The notes: generated by a model not told the origin, from the letters alone. Positions 7,399 to 16,905 are shown, counted from the stretch's first letter. The stretch is 64,000 nucleotides of DNA from Bacillota bacterium (GCA_023411575.1 JAEYOP010000032.1:1-64000), one strand, 5' to 3'. Translations and numbers: made by a program.

Positions 7399-9093
7399 TC
7401 AGAACGCCTTGTCGATGGCCGGGGACGCCGCCAGAACGGGGACGGCCGGCAACTGTACCGGGATATCCTCCTGCCTTCCGGTTTTATTATTGAAGGTCAG
7501 CTCGATCACCTGACCGATATCGTCTACCGGGATGACCTCGATCCCCATGTCGCCGAACATTTCCTGCCAGTTTTCCCGGGGGATGAGGACCCTGTTGATC
7601 CCCGCCAGCTTGGCCGCTTCCACCTTTGCGGCCACGCCGCCCACCGGCTTGACCTTGCCCCGGATGGACAGCTCGCCGGTCATGGCGATATCGCCGCCCA
7701 CCGGGATATTCATCAGGGCGGAATAGACCGCCGTCGCGATGGCAATGCCGGCCGAAGGCCCGTCGATCGGGATCCCGCCCGGGAAGTTCAGATGGATGTC
7801 ATACTCCCGCGCGTCCAGGTTCAGGAACTTTTTCAGGACGGTGAGCACATTCTCCACCGACGCCTTGGCCGAGCTCGTCCTTCTGAGCTTCTGGCCCCTG
7901 CCGTCCATTTCCTCCTCTTCCACGATCCCGGTTACTTTGATGGTTCCTTTTCCTGCGGCTGCTCTTGCGGCGGAGACTTCAATATCGATCACCATCCCCA
8001 TCGCATTGCCGAAGACAGCCAATCCGTTCATGCAGCCGACCTGCTTCTCGGCCGCGCAAACCTTTTTGTCGAGCCTCGGGCTGTAATGGCCGAATTCCAC
8101 CACCCATTCAATGTCCTTGCGGGTAATGAGGGTCCTGCCCTCGACCTGCACCACGCCGCCAGCTATCTGGATGATATTGACCGCGTCCCTGCCGTTTTGG
8201 GCATACCGGGCGATCAGCTCCTCCGTTCCGTCCTCCACCCGGAATCCGCCCCGTACGGCGGCATTCCGCGCAATCACGGCGATTTCGTCCGCCGTCAGCG
8301 GCCTGAAATAAATTTCCACGCACCTGGACCGCAGTGCCGGCGGAAGATCCTCCGCCTGGCGGGTCGTCGCGCCCACAAGCCGGAAATCGGCGGGCAGCCC
8401 CTTCTGGAATATTTCATGGATATGGACCGGTATATTGGCATCCTCCGAGCTGTAGTAAGCGCTCTCCAGAAAGACCTTCCTGTCCTCGAGCACTTTCAGC
8501 AGCTTGTTCATCTGGATCGGATGCAGCTCGCCTATTTCATCCACAAACAGAATCCCCCCGTGGGCTTTGGTCACCGCGCCGGGCTTGGGCTGCGGAATGC
8601 CGGCGACGCCATACGCGCCCGCCCCCTGGTAGATCGGATCATGGACCGAGCCGATCAGCGGGTCCGCGATGCCTCGCTCATCAAAGCGGAGGATGGTGGC
8701 GTCCACTTCGACGAATTTCGCTTCCCTTTTGAAGGGAGAAATCGGAGCCTGTCTTGCTTCTTCGAGAATGACCCTGGCCGCGGCGGTCTTGCCGATCCCG
8801 GGAGGGCCGTATATGATGACATGCTGGGGATTGGGCCCGCACAAGGCCGCCCGGAGTGCTTTGATGCCCTGCTCCTGCCCGATGATGTCCTTCAGGGTGG
8901 CAGGTCTGGTTTTTTCGGATAAGGGTTCCGTAAGCTTGATTTCCTTGAGCCGTTTCAGCTTTTCAAGCTCTTTCCGCGACTCTTTTTCAATCGCGCTTTT
9001 ATTCCCCTGCTGGGATTTCAGCAGGTTCAAAAAATACAATCCGATAATGACCGAAAAGAAAAACTGTATGATCAGAAAGGTGCTCGTAAGCAT
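7399..9093 (-). CDS. lonB: ATP-dependent protease LonB
   Basis: The protein has 564 residues. An N-terminal membrane segment (residues 3-25) is followed by an AAA+ domain with Walker A GPPGIGKTAAA and Walker B GGILFVDEIGEL, then a Lon protease domain with the catalytic serine in DGPSAGIAIA and the lysine in GGVAAKVEAA. This is the LonB form seen in endospore formers, where in B. subtilis it is forespore-specific and located between lonA and clpX. No lonA gene is present here. A terminator separates it from clpX. Confidence 0.95.
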   Translation of the reverse strand: MLTSTFLIIQFFFSVIIGLYFLNLLKSQQGNKSAIEKESRKELEKLKRLKEIKLTEPLSEKTRPATLKDIIGQEQGIKALRAALCGPNPQHVIIYGPPGIGKTAAARVILEEARQAPISPFKREAKFVEVDATILRFDERGIADPLIGSVHDPIYQGAGAYGVAGIPQPKPGAVTKAHGGILFVDEIGELHPIQMNKLLKVLEDRKVFLESAYYSSEDANIPVHIHEIFQKGLPADFRLVGATTRQAEDLPPALRSRCVEIYFRPLTADEIAVIARNAAVRGGFRVEDGTEELIARYAQNGRDAVNIIQIAGGVVQVEGRTLITRKDIEWVVEFGHYSPRLDKKVCAAEKQVGCMNGLAVFGNAMGMVIDIEVSAARAAAGKGTIKVTGIVEEEEMDGRGQKLRRTSSAKASVENVLTVLKKFLNLDAREYDIHLNFPGGIPIDGPSAGIAIATAVYSALMNIPVGGDIAMTGELSIRGKVKPVGGVAAKVEAAKLAGINRVLIPRENWQEMFGDMGIEVIPVDDIGQVIELTFNNKTGRQEDIPVQLPAVPVLAASPAIDKAF

Positions 9094-9241
9094 TCCGTAT
9101 CCTCCTCACGCCTGCGCCGGCGTAAAAGTTGCTTTTATTCCGCGGCGCATCCTCTTGCACGCGCCCGTCTTGATATAGTATTAACCAACTGGATGAATTT
9201 ATCCGGCGGAAGGCTGGAGATGCGGTAAAATCCCGGAACGC

Positions 9242-9285
9242 AAAAAGAGCACCCCCGCCGCGTGGTTCGCAATGCGGGAATGCTC
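9242..9285 (-). terminator. Intrinsic terminator after clpX
   Basis: GAGCA..CCCGC pairs with GCGGG..TGCTC on the minus strand and is followed by five T residues. It ends the tig-clpP-clpX unit. The rest of the 212-bp spacer up to lonB shows no other clear element. Confidence 0.75.
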
Positions 9286-9305
9286 CTGCTAATTTTTTCT
9301 GGTTT

Positions 9306-10601
9306 TTAGGACGCCGTTTCCTTCTTGACCCTGGATTTCTTGCTCGAGGTCTTTTTCAGCGGCTTCCGGTTTTCATTGATCACCATCTGAGGCACCGCGT
9401 GGGTTTCCACCGTTTCCTTTGTAACAATGCATTTTTCCACATTGTTGGAAGACGGTATGTCATACATGACCTCCAGCATGATCTCCTCGATAATGGCCCT
9501 CAAGCCCCTGGCTCCGGTGTTGCGGGCAAGCGCCTTGTCGGCGATGGCGTCCAGCGCCTCCGGCTCGAATTCCAGCAGCGCATCATCCATTTCGAACAGC
9601 TTCTGATACTGCTTGACCAGGGCATTCTTGGGCTCGGTAAGAATCTGGACCAGGGCCTGCCTGTCAAGGGAGCCCAGGGTCACAATGACCGGCAGTCTGC
9701 CGACAAATTCGGGAATCAGGCCAAATTTGAGCAAATCCTGCGGAAGGATGCGGGACAGGATCTCTCCGATGTCCTTTTCCTTCTTGCTCTCCACTTTGGC
9801 GCCAAACCCGATGGCCCGGGTGCCGACCCGGTTCTGGATGATCTTGTCGATCCCGTCAAATGCGCCTCCGCAGATGAACAGGATGTTGGTCGTATCGATC
9901 TGTATGAACTCCTGGTGGGGGTGCTTCCTTCCGCCCTGCGGGGGAACAGAAGCCGTCGTGCCCTCCAGAATTTTCAGCAGCGCCTGCTGTACGCCCTCGC
10001 CGCTTACATCTCTCGTAATGGACGGATTTTCCGACTTTCTTGCGATCTTGTCGATTTCATCGATATAGATGATGCCTTTTTCCGCTTTTTCGATGTCATA
10101 ATCCGCCGCCTGGATCAGCTTCAGCAGGATGTTCTCCACATCCTCACCCACGTATCCGGCTTCTGTCAGGGAAGTTGCATCCGCGATGGCAAACGGCACG
10201 TTCAGTACTCTGGCAAGAGTCTGCGCAAGCAGCGTCTTTCCGGATCCGGTCGGTCCGAGCATGACGATATTGCTCTTCTGGATCTCGACGTCGCTTGTTT
10301 TGACGTCGGTATTGATCCTTTTATAATGGTTGTATACCGCTACGGAAAGGGACTTCTTGGCCGTTTCCTGCCCGATGACGTACTGGTCCAGGATCGCTTT
10401 GATATCCTTGGGCTTGGGTATGTCATTGAGCTCGGAGTCGGCTTTGGTCTCTTCGAACTCTTCCTCGATAATCTCGGCGCATAGCTCGATACACTCATCG
10501 CAAATATAAACGCCCGGGCCTGCTACCAGCCTCTTAACCTGTTCCTGTGTCTTGCCGCAGAAGGAGCATTTCAACTGCTTCTTCTCATCATATCTCGACA
10601 T
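9306..10601 (-). CDS. clpX: ATP-dependent Clp protease ATP-binding subunit ClpX
   Basis: The protein has 431 residues. The N-terminal zinc-binding domain has CSFCGK and CDECIE; then Walker A GPTGSGKTLLA, Walker B IIYIDEIDKI, the RKHPHQEF pore-region segment and the arginine sensor region GARGLRA. It unfolds substrates, including SsrA-tagged proteins, and feeds them to ClpP, encoded 13 bases upstream. The C-terminal tail is lysine-rich (KKTSSKKSRVKK). Confidence 0.97.
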   Translation of the reverse strand: MSRYDEKKQLKCSFCGKTQEQVKRLVAGPGVYICDECIELCAEIIEEEFEETKADSELNDIPKPKDIKAILDQYVIGQETAKKSLSVAVYNHYKRINTDVKTSDVEIQKSNIVMLGPTGSGKTLLAQTLARVLNVPFAIADATSLTEAGYVGEDVENILLKLIQAADYDIEKAEKGIIYIDEIDKIARKSENPSITRDVSGEGVQQALLKILEGTTASVPPQGGRKHPHQEFIQIDTTNILFICGGAFDGIDKIIQNRVGTRAIGFGAKVESKKEKDIGEILSRILPQDLLKFGLIPEFVGRLPVIVTLGSLDRQALVQILTEPKNALVKQYQKLFEMDDALLEFEPEALDAIADKALARNTGARGLRAIIEEIMLEVMYDIPSSNNVEKCIVTKETVETHAVPQMVINENRKPLKKTSSKKSRVKKETAS

Positions 10602-10614
10602 CGTTCCACCCCAT

Positions 10615-11199
10615 CTATTTCTTTCTGGTCATGACTTCATCCACAAGGCCGTATGCTTTCGCTTCATCGGCCGACATGAAGAAATCTCTTTCCGTGTCCC
10701 TTTCAATTCGGTCAAGGGGTTGGCCGGTTCTCTCGCTCAATATGGTATTCAAACGGTTCTTGATTTTCAACAGCCATTCCGTGCGGATCTTGATATCCGT
10801 CGCCTGACCCTGCGCACCGCCGAGGGGCTGATGGATCATGATCTCGCTGTTTGGCAGCGCAAAACGCTTTCCCTTCGTTCCCGCGGCAAGTAAAAATGCC
10901 CCCATGCTCGCCGCCATACCCACACAAATTGTCTGCACATCCGCTTTTACATGCTGCATGGTGTCATAAATGGCAAATCCCGCAGTAACGGACCCCCCTG
11001 GGCTGTTAATGTACAACTGGATATCCTTGTCCGGGTCGACTGAATCAAGGTAAAGCATCTGGGCAACTACAAGGCTCGCGGTTACATCGTTGACCTCGTC
11101 GCTGAGCATGATGATTCTTTCCTTGAGCAGCATGGAGAAAATATCATAAGAACGTTCTCCTCTGTTGGACTGTTCCACTACTATCGGTACCAGACTCAT
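10615..11199 (-). CDS. clpP: ATP-dependent Clp protease proteolytic subunit ClpP
   Basis: The protein has 194 residues, full length. The catalytic serine is in GMAASMGAF, the histidine in IMIHQPLGG and the aspartate in ERDTERD. It forms the tetradecameric serine protease chamber for ClpX. It sits between tig and clpX, a common Firmicute order, with a ribosome binding site GGGAGG before the ATG. Confidence 0.97.
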   Translation of the reverse strand: MSLVPIVVEQSNRGERSYDIFSMLLKERIIMLSDEVNDVTASLVVAQMLYLDSVDPDKDIQLYINSPGGSVTAGFAIYDTMQHVKADVQTICVGMAASMGAFLLAAGTKGKRFALPNSEIMIHQPLGGAQGQATDIKIRTEWLLKIKNRLNTILSERTGQPLDRIERDTERDFFMSADEAKAYGLVDEVMTRKK

Positions 11200-11321
11200 A
11201 ATATTCCTCCCAATTCTTTTATATATAATATTACGGCATAAATTTTCATTTGTTTAGGCTTCTTTATCTTTTCCCATATAAACTGCAAAATAAACCGTCA
11301 GGATTGTACTAAAAATGGAAT

Positions 11322-12608
11322 TCAGGACAGTTTTGCGTTTTCTACCAGGAAATCGACGGTCTTTCTGGCAACGAGATTGTTTCTGATATATTCTATATCG
11401 TCGGGTCTCAAATGTTGCTTGAAATCTTCCTCGCTCTGCTTGTATGTTTCAGCAAGCTTCCGGATTTCCGCTTCGGTGTCCTCCTCCGAGGGGACGATCC
11501 CTTCCACGGCGCCGATCTTCTCGATTACGAGCTGTGTCTTCACTTCCTGCTCGGCGCGCTTTGCAAACTGCTCCCGGAAGATTTTCATATCCATGCCCAT
11601 CATTTCGATGTATTGGTTCAATTCCATGCCCTGGTAGCGCAGCCTCATCTCGAAATCATGCACCAGATCGTCAACGCGCTTTTCCACCATGACGGCCGGA
11701 AGATCGATGGCCGCATTTTCAACCACCTTTTCGACAACATTGTCCTCATTTTCATGATAGGCCTTGTGTTCGGCCTTTTCAACCAGTTTTTTCCTCAGGT
11801 CGGCCTTGTATTCCTCCAGCGTATCGAATTCGCTGACATCCTTTGCAAATTCGTCGTCCAGCGCGGGCAGCTCCTTGAGCTTGATTTCCTTTACCGTGAC
11901 CTTGAAAAGCGCCGGCTTTCCGGCCAGCTCCTTGCTGCCGTATTCTTCGGGGAAGGTGACGTTTACGTCCTTCTCTTCGCCCGCAGCCACGCCGATAAGC
12001 TGATCCTCGAATCCGGGAATGAACGTGCCGGAACCGATCACCAGGTTGTAGCCCTCGCCCTTGCCGCCTTCAAACGGAACTCCGTCCACGAAGCCTTCGA
12101 AATCGATAATCGCCGTGTCGCCGGAGGCAACAGGCCTGTCTTCCACGGTGACCAGCCTGGAGTTTTTATCCAGGACCTTTTCGATTTCCTTGTCCACGTC
12201 CTCATCGGTTACCAGCGCGTTTGCCTTCGCCACTTCGACGCCCTTGTACTCTCCCAGTTCCACCTCGGGCTTCACCGTTACTTTCGCGGTAAAGATAAAG
12301 GTCTGTCCCTTGCCGATTTGCTTTATATCAATTTCAGGCCGGTCCACCGGATGCAGGTCGTTTTCCTCCACCGCCTGGTCATAGGCATCGGGGCATACGG
12401 CATTGATGGCATCCTCGTAAAGAACCTGCTCGCCGTAAAATTTTTCCACCATGGTCCTGGGCGCTTTCCCTCTCCGGAAGCCGGGAATATTGAACCTGCC
12501 TGCATTCTTTTTAAACGATTTCTGAAGGCCTTCTTCAAACTTTTCCGCATCAACTTCTATTTCAAGTTGAACTACATTTTTTTCTACATTTTCTACTTTT
12601 ACCTGCAT
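11322..12608 (-). CDS. tig: Trigger factor
   Basis: The protein has 428 residues: an N-terminal ribosome-binding domain with the signature GFRRGKAP, a central FKBP-type prolyl isomerase domain (DTAIIDFEGFVDGVPFEGGKGEGY), and an alpha-helical C-terminal chaperone domain. It binds nascent chains at the ribosome exit near L23. The ATG at 12608 was chosen over a TTG at 12617 because AGGAGG is ten bases upstream of it. Confidence 0.96.
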   Translation of the reverse strand: MQVKVENVEKNVVQLEIEVDAEKFEEGLQKSFKKNAGRFNIPGFRRGKAPRTMVEKFYGEQVLYEDAINAVCPDAYDQAVEENDLHPVDRPEIDIKQIGKGQTFIFTAKVTVKPEVELGEYKGVEVAKANALVTDEDVDKEIEKVLDKNSRLVTVEDRPVASGDTAIIDFEGFVDGVPFEGGKGEGYNLVIGSGTFIPGFEDQLIGVAAGEEKDVNVTFPEEYGSKELAGKPALFKVTVKEIKLKELPALDDEFAKDVSEFDTLEEYKADLRKKLVEKAEHKAYHENEDNVVEKVVENAAIDLPAVMVEKRVDDLVHDFEMRLRYQGMELNQYIEMMGMDMKIFREQFAKRAEQEVKTQLVIEKIGAVEGIVPSEEDTEAEIRKLAETYKQSEEDFKQHLRPDDIEYIRNNLVARKTVDFLVENAKLS

Positions 12609-12673
12609 TGATTTCAAATCCTCCTATACTCTTTCCGGGCTATTCCCCCGGCTCTTGCCTTTATAACTCGTTT

Positions 12674-12702
12674 ATTATAACAAATTATTATTGTAAAGCC
12701 AA
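12674..12702 (-). promoter_or_regulatory. Promoter of the tig-clpP-clpX unit
   Basis: TTGGCT (-35) and TATAAT (-10) are separated by exactly 17 bases on the minus strand. The predicted start lies about 60 bases before the tig ATG. Confidence 0.7.
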
Positions 12703-12765
12703 TACAAATGCCCATTTTACACTAAATATTGCCTGTGCGCAATACCCTTGCAATCCCTTTTGCGC

Positions 12766-13467
12766 CTACAGGATCCGAAGCGGTTTGAAAGCAAGCCGGT
12801 CCGCCGACACGAGCCGGAATTCAATGCCGTTTACAAGCCCTTCCACCGCGTTCCTGTGCCCTTCCGCGTGAAGATGCCCGTAAATGCAGAGCTTCACATT
12901 ATATTTTTGCATTATATCCAAAAAGCCTGAAAAAACACCTTTTGAGTTGAAAACCGGGAAATGCATGGCGGCAATGAGCATGCCGCCTTCGGGGAGCACC
13001 GCGTTCTTCAGCGAAAGCTCCAGCCGCTGAAGCTCTCTTTGATAGATTTTGGCGTCCTCCGCGCCGAAGCCCTCCTCGCCGGGCATGGTCCAGCCCCTGG
13101 AGCCGCAGACGGCGGCGTTTTCAATCACATAGCTGTTGTTGTGCATGAACCGGATCGAAGAAAACCGGTTTTCCGCGAGGAATTTGTCCAGCTTGCTCTT
13201 GGTCGTCCACCAGTAATCATGGTTCCCTTTGGAAATAATTTTCCTGCCGGGCAGGCTGTCGATGAACCGGAAGTCCTCATAGGCCTGATCCAGGTATGTG
13301 GCCCAGGAGATGTCTCCGGGCACCAGGACATGGTCATTTTCGCCGACGGTGGCTCTCCAGTTGGCTTCCAGCCTTTCCATGTAATTGGACCAGCGGGGGC
13401 CGAATACATCCATCGGCTTGTCCACGCTGAGGGCCAGATGCAGGTCCGCTATCGCAAATATCGCCAT
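12766..13467 (-). CDS. Calcineurin-like metallophosphoesterase
   Basis: The protein has 233 residues with the complete metallophosphoesterase motif series: IADLHL, LVPGDISWAT, KGNHDYWW, AMHFPVF and YGHLHAEGH. Such enzymes bind two metal ions and hydrolyse phosphoesters; the substrate is not predictable. It lies downstream of uvrC on the same strand with a 50-base gap, so may be cotranscribed with it. Confidence 0.9.
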   Translation of the reverse strand: MAIFAIADLHLALSVDKPMDVFGPRWSNYMERLEANWRATVGENDHVLVPGDISWATYLDQAYEDFRFIDSLPGRKIISKGNHDYWWTTKSKLDKFLAENRFSSIRFMHNNSYVIENAAVCGSRGWTMPGEEGFGAEDAKIYQRELQRLELSLKNAVLPEGGMLIAAMHFPVFNSKGVFSGFLDIMQKYNVKLCIYGHLHAEGHRNAVEGLVNGIEFRLVSADRLAFKPLRIL

Positions 13468-13517
13468 CCTGTGCTATTTCCTTTCTTCCCGCAGGACAAA
13501 AGACCTGTCCCGCTTCC

Positions 13518-15494
13518 TTAATGGTCCCTTAAAAATTCAAACAGCTTTTCGGCCATGGCTCTGCTGATTCCATCGACAGCCTGCAGGTCGTCGATGCCGG
13601 CCTGCTTCATCCTGCTCACCGAGCCGAAATGCTTGAGCAGCGCTTTTTTACGCTTGGGACCGATGCCCTCTGCTTCATCCAGTATGGAGCCGGAGTAGCG
13701 CTTGGTCCTCAGCTTTTTGTTGTAATCCAGTGCAAATCGGTGAGCCTCGTCCTGGATCGCCGTCACAAATCTCAAAACGGTAAGATTTTTGGACAAATCC
13801 ACTTCCCTGCCCTTGAAAACAAGGCCCCTGGTGCGGTGCTTGTCGTCTTTCACCATTCCGCAGAGGGGAATGGTCACGCCCAGTTCTTCAAATACCTGCC
13901 CAACGGCATTGACATGCCCGATGCCGCCATCCAGCATGATCAGGTCGGGCAGCTTCGCAAAGCCCGACTTTGCCGCAGGATCGGGGGCGTCTGCCGTGTC
14001 TGCGTCCGGTTGGGTAACGGAACTGGTCTCTTGTCCCATTTCCGTTTCCGACTGAGACAAAGGAACCGTCCCCATGGTTGTGTTCAAAAGAACCGTCCCC
14101 ATGATTACCCCGCCGGGCTCCCAGGCTTCCGCGCGGCGGATCCGCCGGAACAGGGTTTCCTGCATGCTGGCGTAGTCGTTCTGGGTATCTGTGGAGCGTA
14201 TTTTAAAACGCCGGTATTCCTTTTTGGCCGGCATGCCCTGCTCGAACACCACCATGGAGGCCACGATTTCGGAGGACCCGGTATTGGAAATGTCGTATGC
14301 CTCGATTCGCTGTGGCGTTGCGTCCAGGCCAAGCACCTCGGTCATTCCTTGCAGTCCTTCCTGCACGGGTCCCCTGCCGGCCAGCCTCTCGTTGAAACGG
14401 GTCAGTTCCAGCTTCGCGTTCTGCGAAACCATCTCCACCATATGGAGCTTTTCCCCGCGCTTGGGGACCTTTAAATGAACCCTGCCGCCCCTTTTGGAGC
14501 CGAGCCAGTCCTCTACAACGCCGATGTCCTCGAATTCCGCCGCAACGACGACTTCCGGCGGGATCATCGCCGCCGTGCTGTAAAACTGCTTGAGAAAAGA
14601 GGATGCGAGTTCGGACAATTCGCCTTCTCCGGCCCCCTCCAGTATAAAGTGCTCCCTGCCCAGGAGCTTTCCGCCCCTTACGAAAAACACCTGCACACAG
14701 GTGTCCGTCTTGCTCGCCGCGAAGCCAACGATATCCTGGTCCGCAGCCGCAACCGAGAGCACCTTCTGCTCCTCGGTGATGTGCCGCAGGCTCGAAAGCT
14801 TGTCCCGTATGGCAGCCGCCTTTTCAAAGTCCAGATTTTCCGCCGCTTCCGCCATATTTTTCTCCAGCTTCTGGATGATCGCGTCCTGCCGCCCATCCAA
14901 AAAAGAGCAAATATCCCGCATCAGGCCCCGGTATTCCTCCCGGTCCACGCTGCCCGTGCAGGGGCCGAGACACTGGTTTATGTGGAAATTGAGGCACGGC
15001 CTGCCCTTCCCGATGTCCCTGGGCAGCTCCCGCTTGCAGGATTTGATGGGAAATACCCTTTTGATCAGGTTCATGGTCTCCCGCACGGAAAACACGTTGG
15101 AATAAGGCCCGAAATACTTTGCGCCGTCCCGGTCCACCCGCCTGGTCATGAACATGCGGGGGTAATCCTCATTCATGGTTATTTTGATGTACGGGTAGTT
15201 TTTATCATCCTTGAGCAGGATATTGAAACGGGGTTTGTGCTGTTTTATAAGATTGCACTCCAGGATAAGTGCTTCAAGCTCCGTATCGGTGACAATATAC
15301 TCAAACTCGCTGATCTTTGCCACCATGGCGGCCACCTTCGGAGGGTGCGCCGCGGAGGACTGGAAATATTGCCTGACCCTGTTCTTCAGGACGACAGCCT
15401 TTCCAACGTAGATGATGCCGCCCTTTTCGTCCTTCATAATATAAACGCCCGGTTTATCGGGCAGTTTTTTCAGCTCTTCCTGTATGTCGAACAT
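13518..15494 (-). CDS. uvrC: UvrABC excinuclease subunit C, with an in-frame insertion
   Basis: The protein has 658 residues, about 45-50 longer than usual. The GIY-YIG domain is KPGVYIMKDEKGGIIYVGKA; the UVR motif (LDFEKAAAIRDKL) is near residue 210; the RNase H-like nuclease domain includes DLIMLDGGIGHVNA; the C-terminal helix-hairpin-helix pair is EGIGPKRKKALLKHFG and DLQAVDGISRAMAEKL. UvrC makes both incisions in nucleotide excision repair. Residues about 463-512, just before KLPDLIMLDGG, are a low-complexity insertion starting MGTVLLNTTMGTVPL that comes from a duplicated DNA repeat. Confidence 0.95.
   Translation of the reverse strand: MFDIQEELKKLPDKPGVYIMKDEKGGIIYVGKAVVLKNRVRQYFQSSAAHPPKVAAMVAKISEFEYIVTDTELEALILECNLIKQHKPRFNILLKDDKNYPYIKITMNEDYPRMFMTRRVDRDGAKYFGPYSNVFSVRETMNLIKRVFPIKSCKRELPRDIGKGRPCLNFHINQCLGPCTGSVDREEYRGLMRDICSFLDGRQDAIIQKLEKNMAEAAENLDFEKAAAIRDKLSSLRHITEEQKVLSVAAADQDIVGFAASKTDTCVQVFFVRGGKLLGREHFILEGAGEGELSELASSFLKQFYSTAAMIPPEVVVAAEFEDIGVVEDWLGSKRGGRVHLKVPKRGEKLHMVEMVSQNAKLELTRFNERLAGRGPVQEGLQGMTEVLGLDATPQRIEAYDISNTGSSEIVASMVVFEQGMPAKKEYRRFKIRSTDTQNDYASMQETLFRRIRRAEAWEPGGVIMGTVLLNTTMGTVPLSQSETEMGQETSSVTQPDADTADAPDPAAKSGFAKLPDLIMLDGGIGHVNAVGQVFEELGVTIPLCGMVKDDKHRTRGLVFKGREVDLSKNLTVLRFVTAIQDEAHRFALDYNKKLRTKRYSGSILDEAEGIGPKRKKALLKHFGSVSRMKQAGIDDLQAVDGISRAMAEKLFEFLRDH
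14058..14103. repeat. 19-bp direct repeat inside uvrC insertion
   Basis: Two copies (14058-14076 and 14085-14103) share the core GAACCGTCCCCATG and differ at one position in 19. On the coding strand they read ATGGGGACGGTTC and give the repeated peptide MGTV(L/P)L. They mark the insertion in uvrC. Confidence 0.75.
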
Positions 15495-15497
15495 GCT

Positions 15498-15767
15498 CTA
15501 AACCAGTTCACCTGTATCCGAAAGCAAATATTTCTCCAGGTCCGCCGCCGCTTCCGCTTCATCCTCGCCTTCCACCGTGACGGCCAGCTTCGCGCCCTGC
15601 CCGATGCCGAGGGACAATACGCCCAGCAGGCTTTTGGCATTGGCCTTTCGCTCATCCTTTACAATCCATATGCTGGATTTGTAATTGGAAGCCTTCTGGA
15701 TGAATACGGCGGCCGATTTGGACTGAAGTCCCGACGGGTTCTTTATGACAATTTCCTTTACTATCAT
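15498..15767 (-). CDS. crh: HPr-like protein of the Crh type (no active-site histidine)
   Basis: The 89-residue protein has the HPr fold, but the PTS phosphorylation site His15 is Gln (NPSGLQSKSAA, Q15) while the regulatory Ser46 is kept (ANAKSLLGV). That combination defines Crh of Bacillus, which is phosphorylated by HPrK on Ser46 and acts as a CcpA corepressor but cannot transfer phosphate to sugars. The start has GGAGGTTGG upstream. It is three bases upstream of uvrC, so the two are cotranscribed; the usual rapZ-yvcK-whiA partners are absent. Confidence 0.85.
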   Translation of the reverse strand: MIVKEIVIKNPSGLQSKSAAVFIQKASNYKSSIWIVKDERKANAKSLLGVLSLGIGQGAKLAVTVEGEDEAEAAADLEKYLLSDTGELV

Positions 15768-15872
15768 TTCCAACCTCCATGCAAATTGTTGCTCCACATA
15801 CTCCACACACACACTTAGTTGTATTATAACAGATATATGCAACGAAAAAAAGGTTCGGGTTTACCAAAATTT

Positions 15873-16823
15873 TTACCCGATGGCGGCGTTTTCGTAGATC
15901 TGGACAGTAAGGGCTTTCCGTCCGACGGAAACCCGGATCATGACCGGGGATCGGCGGGTATTCACAAATTTGAAATCGGCGCCCCCATAGGTCACTGTCG
16001 CGTCCTTCCCGTCCGGTACGTAATAGACGTCATCGGAATGCTCATGCCGCTCGGTCACTTTGAGCCCGCACTGGAGCACGGCATTGTACAGGGTGGTTGA
16101 AACCTGGCACACTCCGCCCCCCGGCGCCTTTTTGTGCACAGGCCCCTTCGGCGTCCTTACGATGACGGTGGCTTTTTTGTAGCCGTTCCGGAGGGACTTG
16201 CTCCCGGTCGTATTATTGAAAGAAAACTCCCGTCCCGGGGGGACGATGGTTTTGTCGAGCTTCAGGGATGTCCTGCGGATATTGTGTATCCTGGACCGGC
16301 TTCTGTCCAGGAACGGCGTAGTATATTCCGCAATGGGCCGGATCTGCTTTTTGAGCTGTTCGGCCGTGACCTCCGGCGGAACGGGAAGATAGGACCGGGA
16401 AATTCTTGTACCCGGTCCGGCAGTCAATGCCGTGCGGAGCATTTTCTCCACGTCCAGCCTTTTTCCGGCTTTTTCCTTCTTCACGGCCCAGGTCTTTGTA
16501 TTATAAGCGGCATTTACCGCAGCCTTGTCGGTTTTCGCAGCGATTGCGGACAGCTTTTCCGCCAGCTCCCGTTCGCTCAGTCCACCAATATTTTCCCAGC
16601 CGAGCCAGACATTTTTCGCCGTCTTTTTTCCCGGGGCGATCCCCACGGAATCGCCTGCTGCTCCTTGCTGCCTGGCCTGATCCAGGGCATAGGAGATTTC
16701 CGCGCCGGACGCGCCCGGCGTCTGTACGGAATAGTCCTGCCCGCCGTTCTGAACGGATGTCCCGCAGCCCGACAACAGAATAACGGATAAAAGCGGTACC
16801 TGCACATAAAAAAATAGCTTCAC
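15873..16823 (-). CDS. VanW-family lipoprotein
   Basis: The protein has 316 residues. The N-terminus has a lipoprotein signal with lipobox ILLSGC (cysteine near residue 20). The C-terminal half is a VanW domain: PPGREFSFNNTTG, NGYKKATVIV, the GGGVCQVSTTLYNAVL signature and TERHEHSDDVYYVPDGKDATV. VanW proteins accompany some vancomycin-resistance clusters, but their biochemical role is unknown and they are common in clostridia without van genes. Here there are no vanHAX neighbours. Confidence 0.88.
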   Translation of the reverse strand: MKLFFYVQVPLLSVILLSGCGTSVQNGGQDYSVQTPGASGAEISYALDQARQQGAAGDSVGIAPGKKTAKNVWLGWENIGGLSERELAEKLSAIAAKTDKAAVNAAYNTKTWAVKKEKAGKRLDVEKMLRTALTAGPGTRISRSYLPVPPEVTAEQLKKQIRPIAEYTTPFLDRSRSRIHNIRRTSLKLDKTIVPPGREFSFNNTTGSKSLRNGYKKATVIVRTPKGPVHKKAPGGGVCQVSTTLYNAVLQCGLKVTERHEHSDDVYYVPDGKDATVTYGGADFKFVNTRRSPVMIRVSVGRKALTVQIYENAAIG

Positions 16824-16905
16824 ACAACCACCCTTTCCTTCTTTTTTATTATGGGTGAAAGTTGATCCGCTATTCGTTGTTAAATTTTCATTTCTGCTTA
16901 TTTAT

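Noticed and set aside
7336..8922. A 528-codon open frame on the plus strand
   Set aside because: It is antisense to lonB and other real coding sequence and shows the arginine/histidine-rich make-up of a shadow frame in GC-rich genes.
15873..16823. VanW as evidence of a glycopeptide-resistance cluster
   Set aside because: There is no vanH, vanA/B, vanX or vanRS nearby; VanW domains are common in clostridia.
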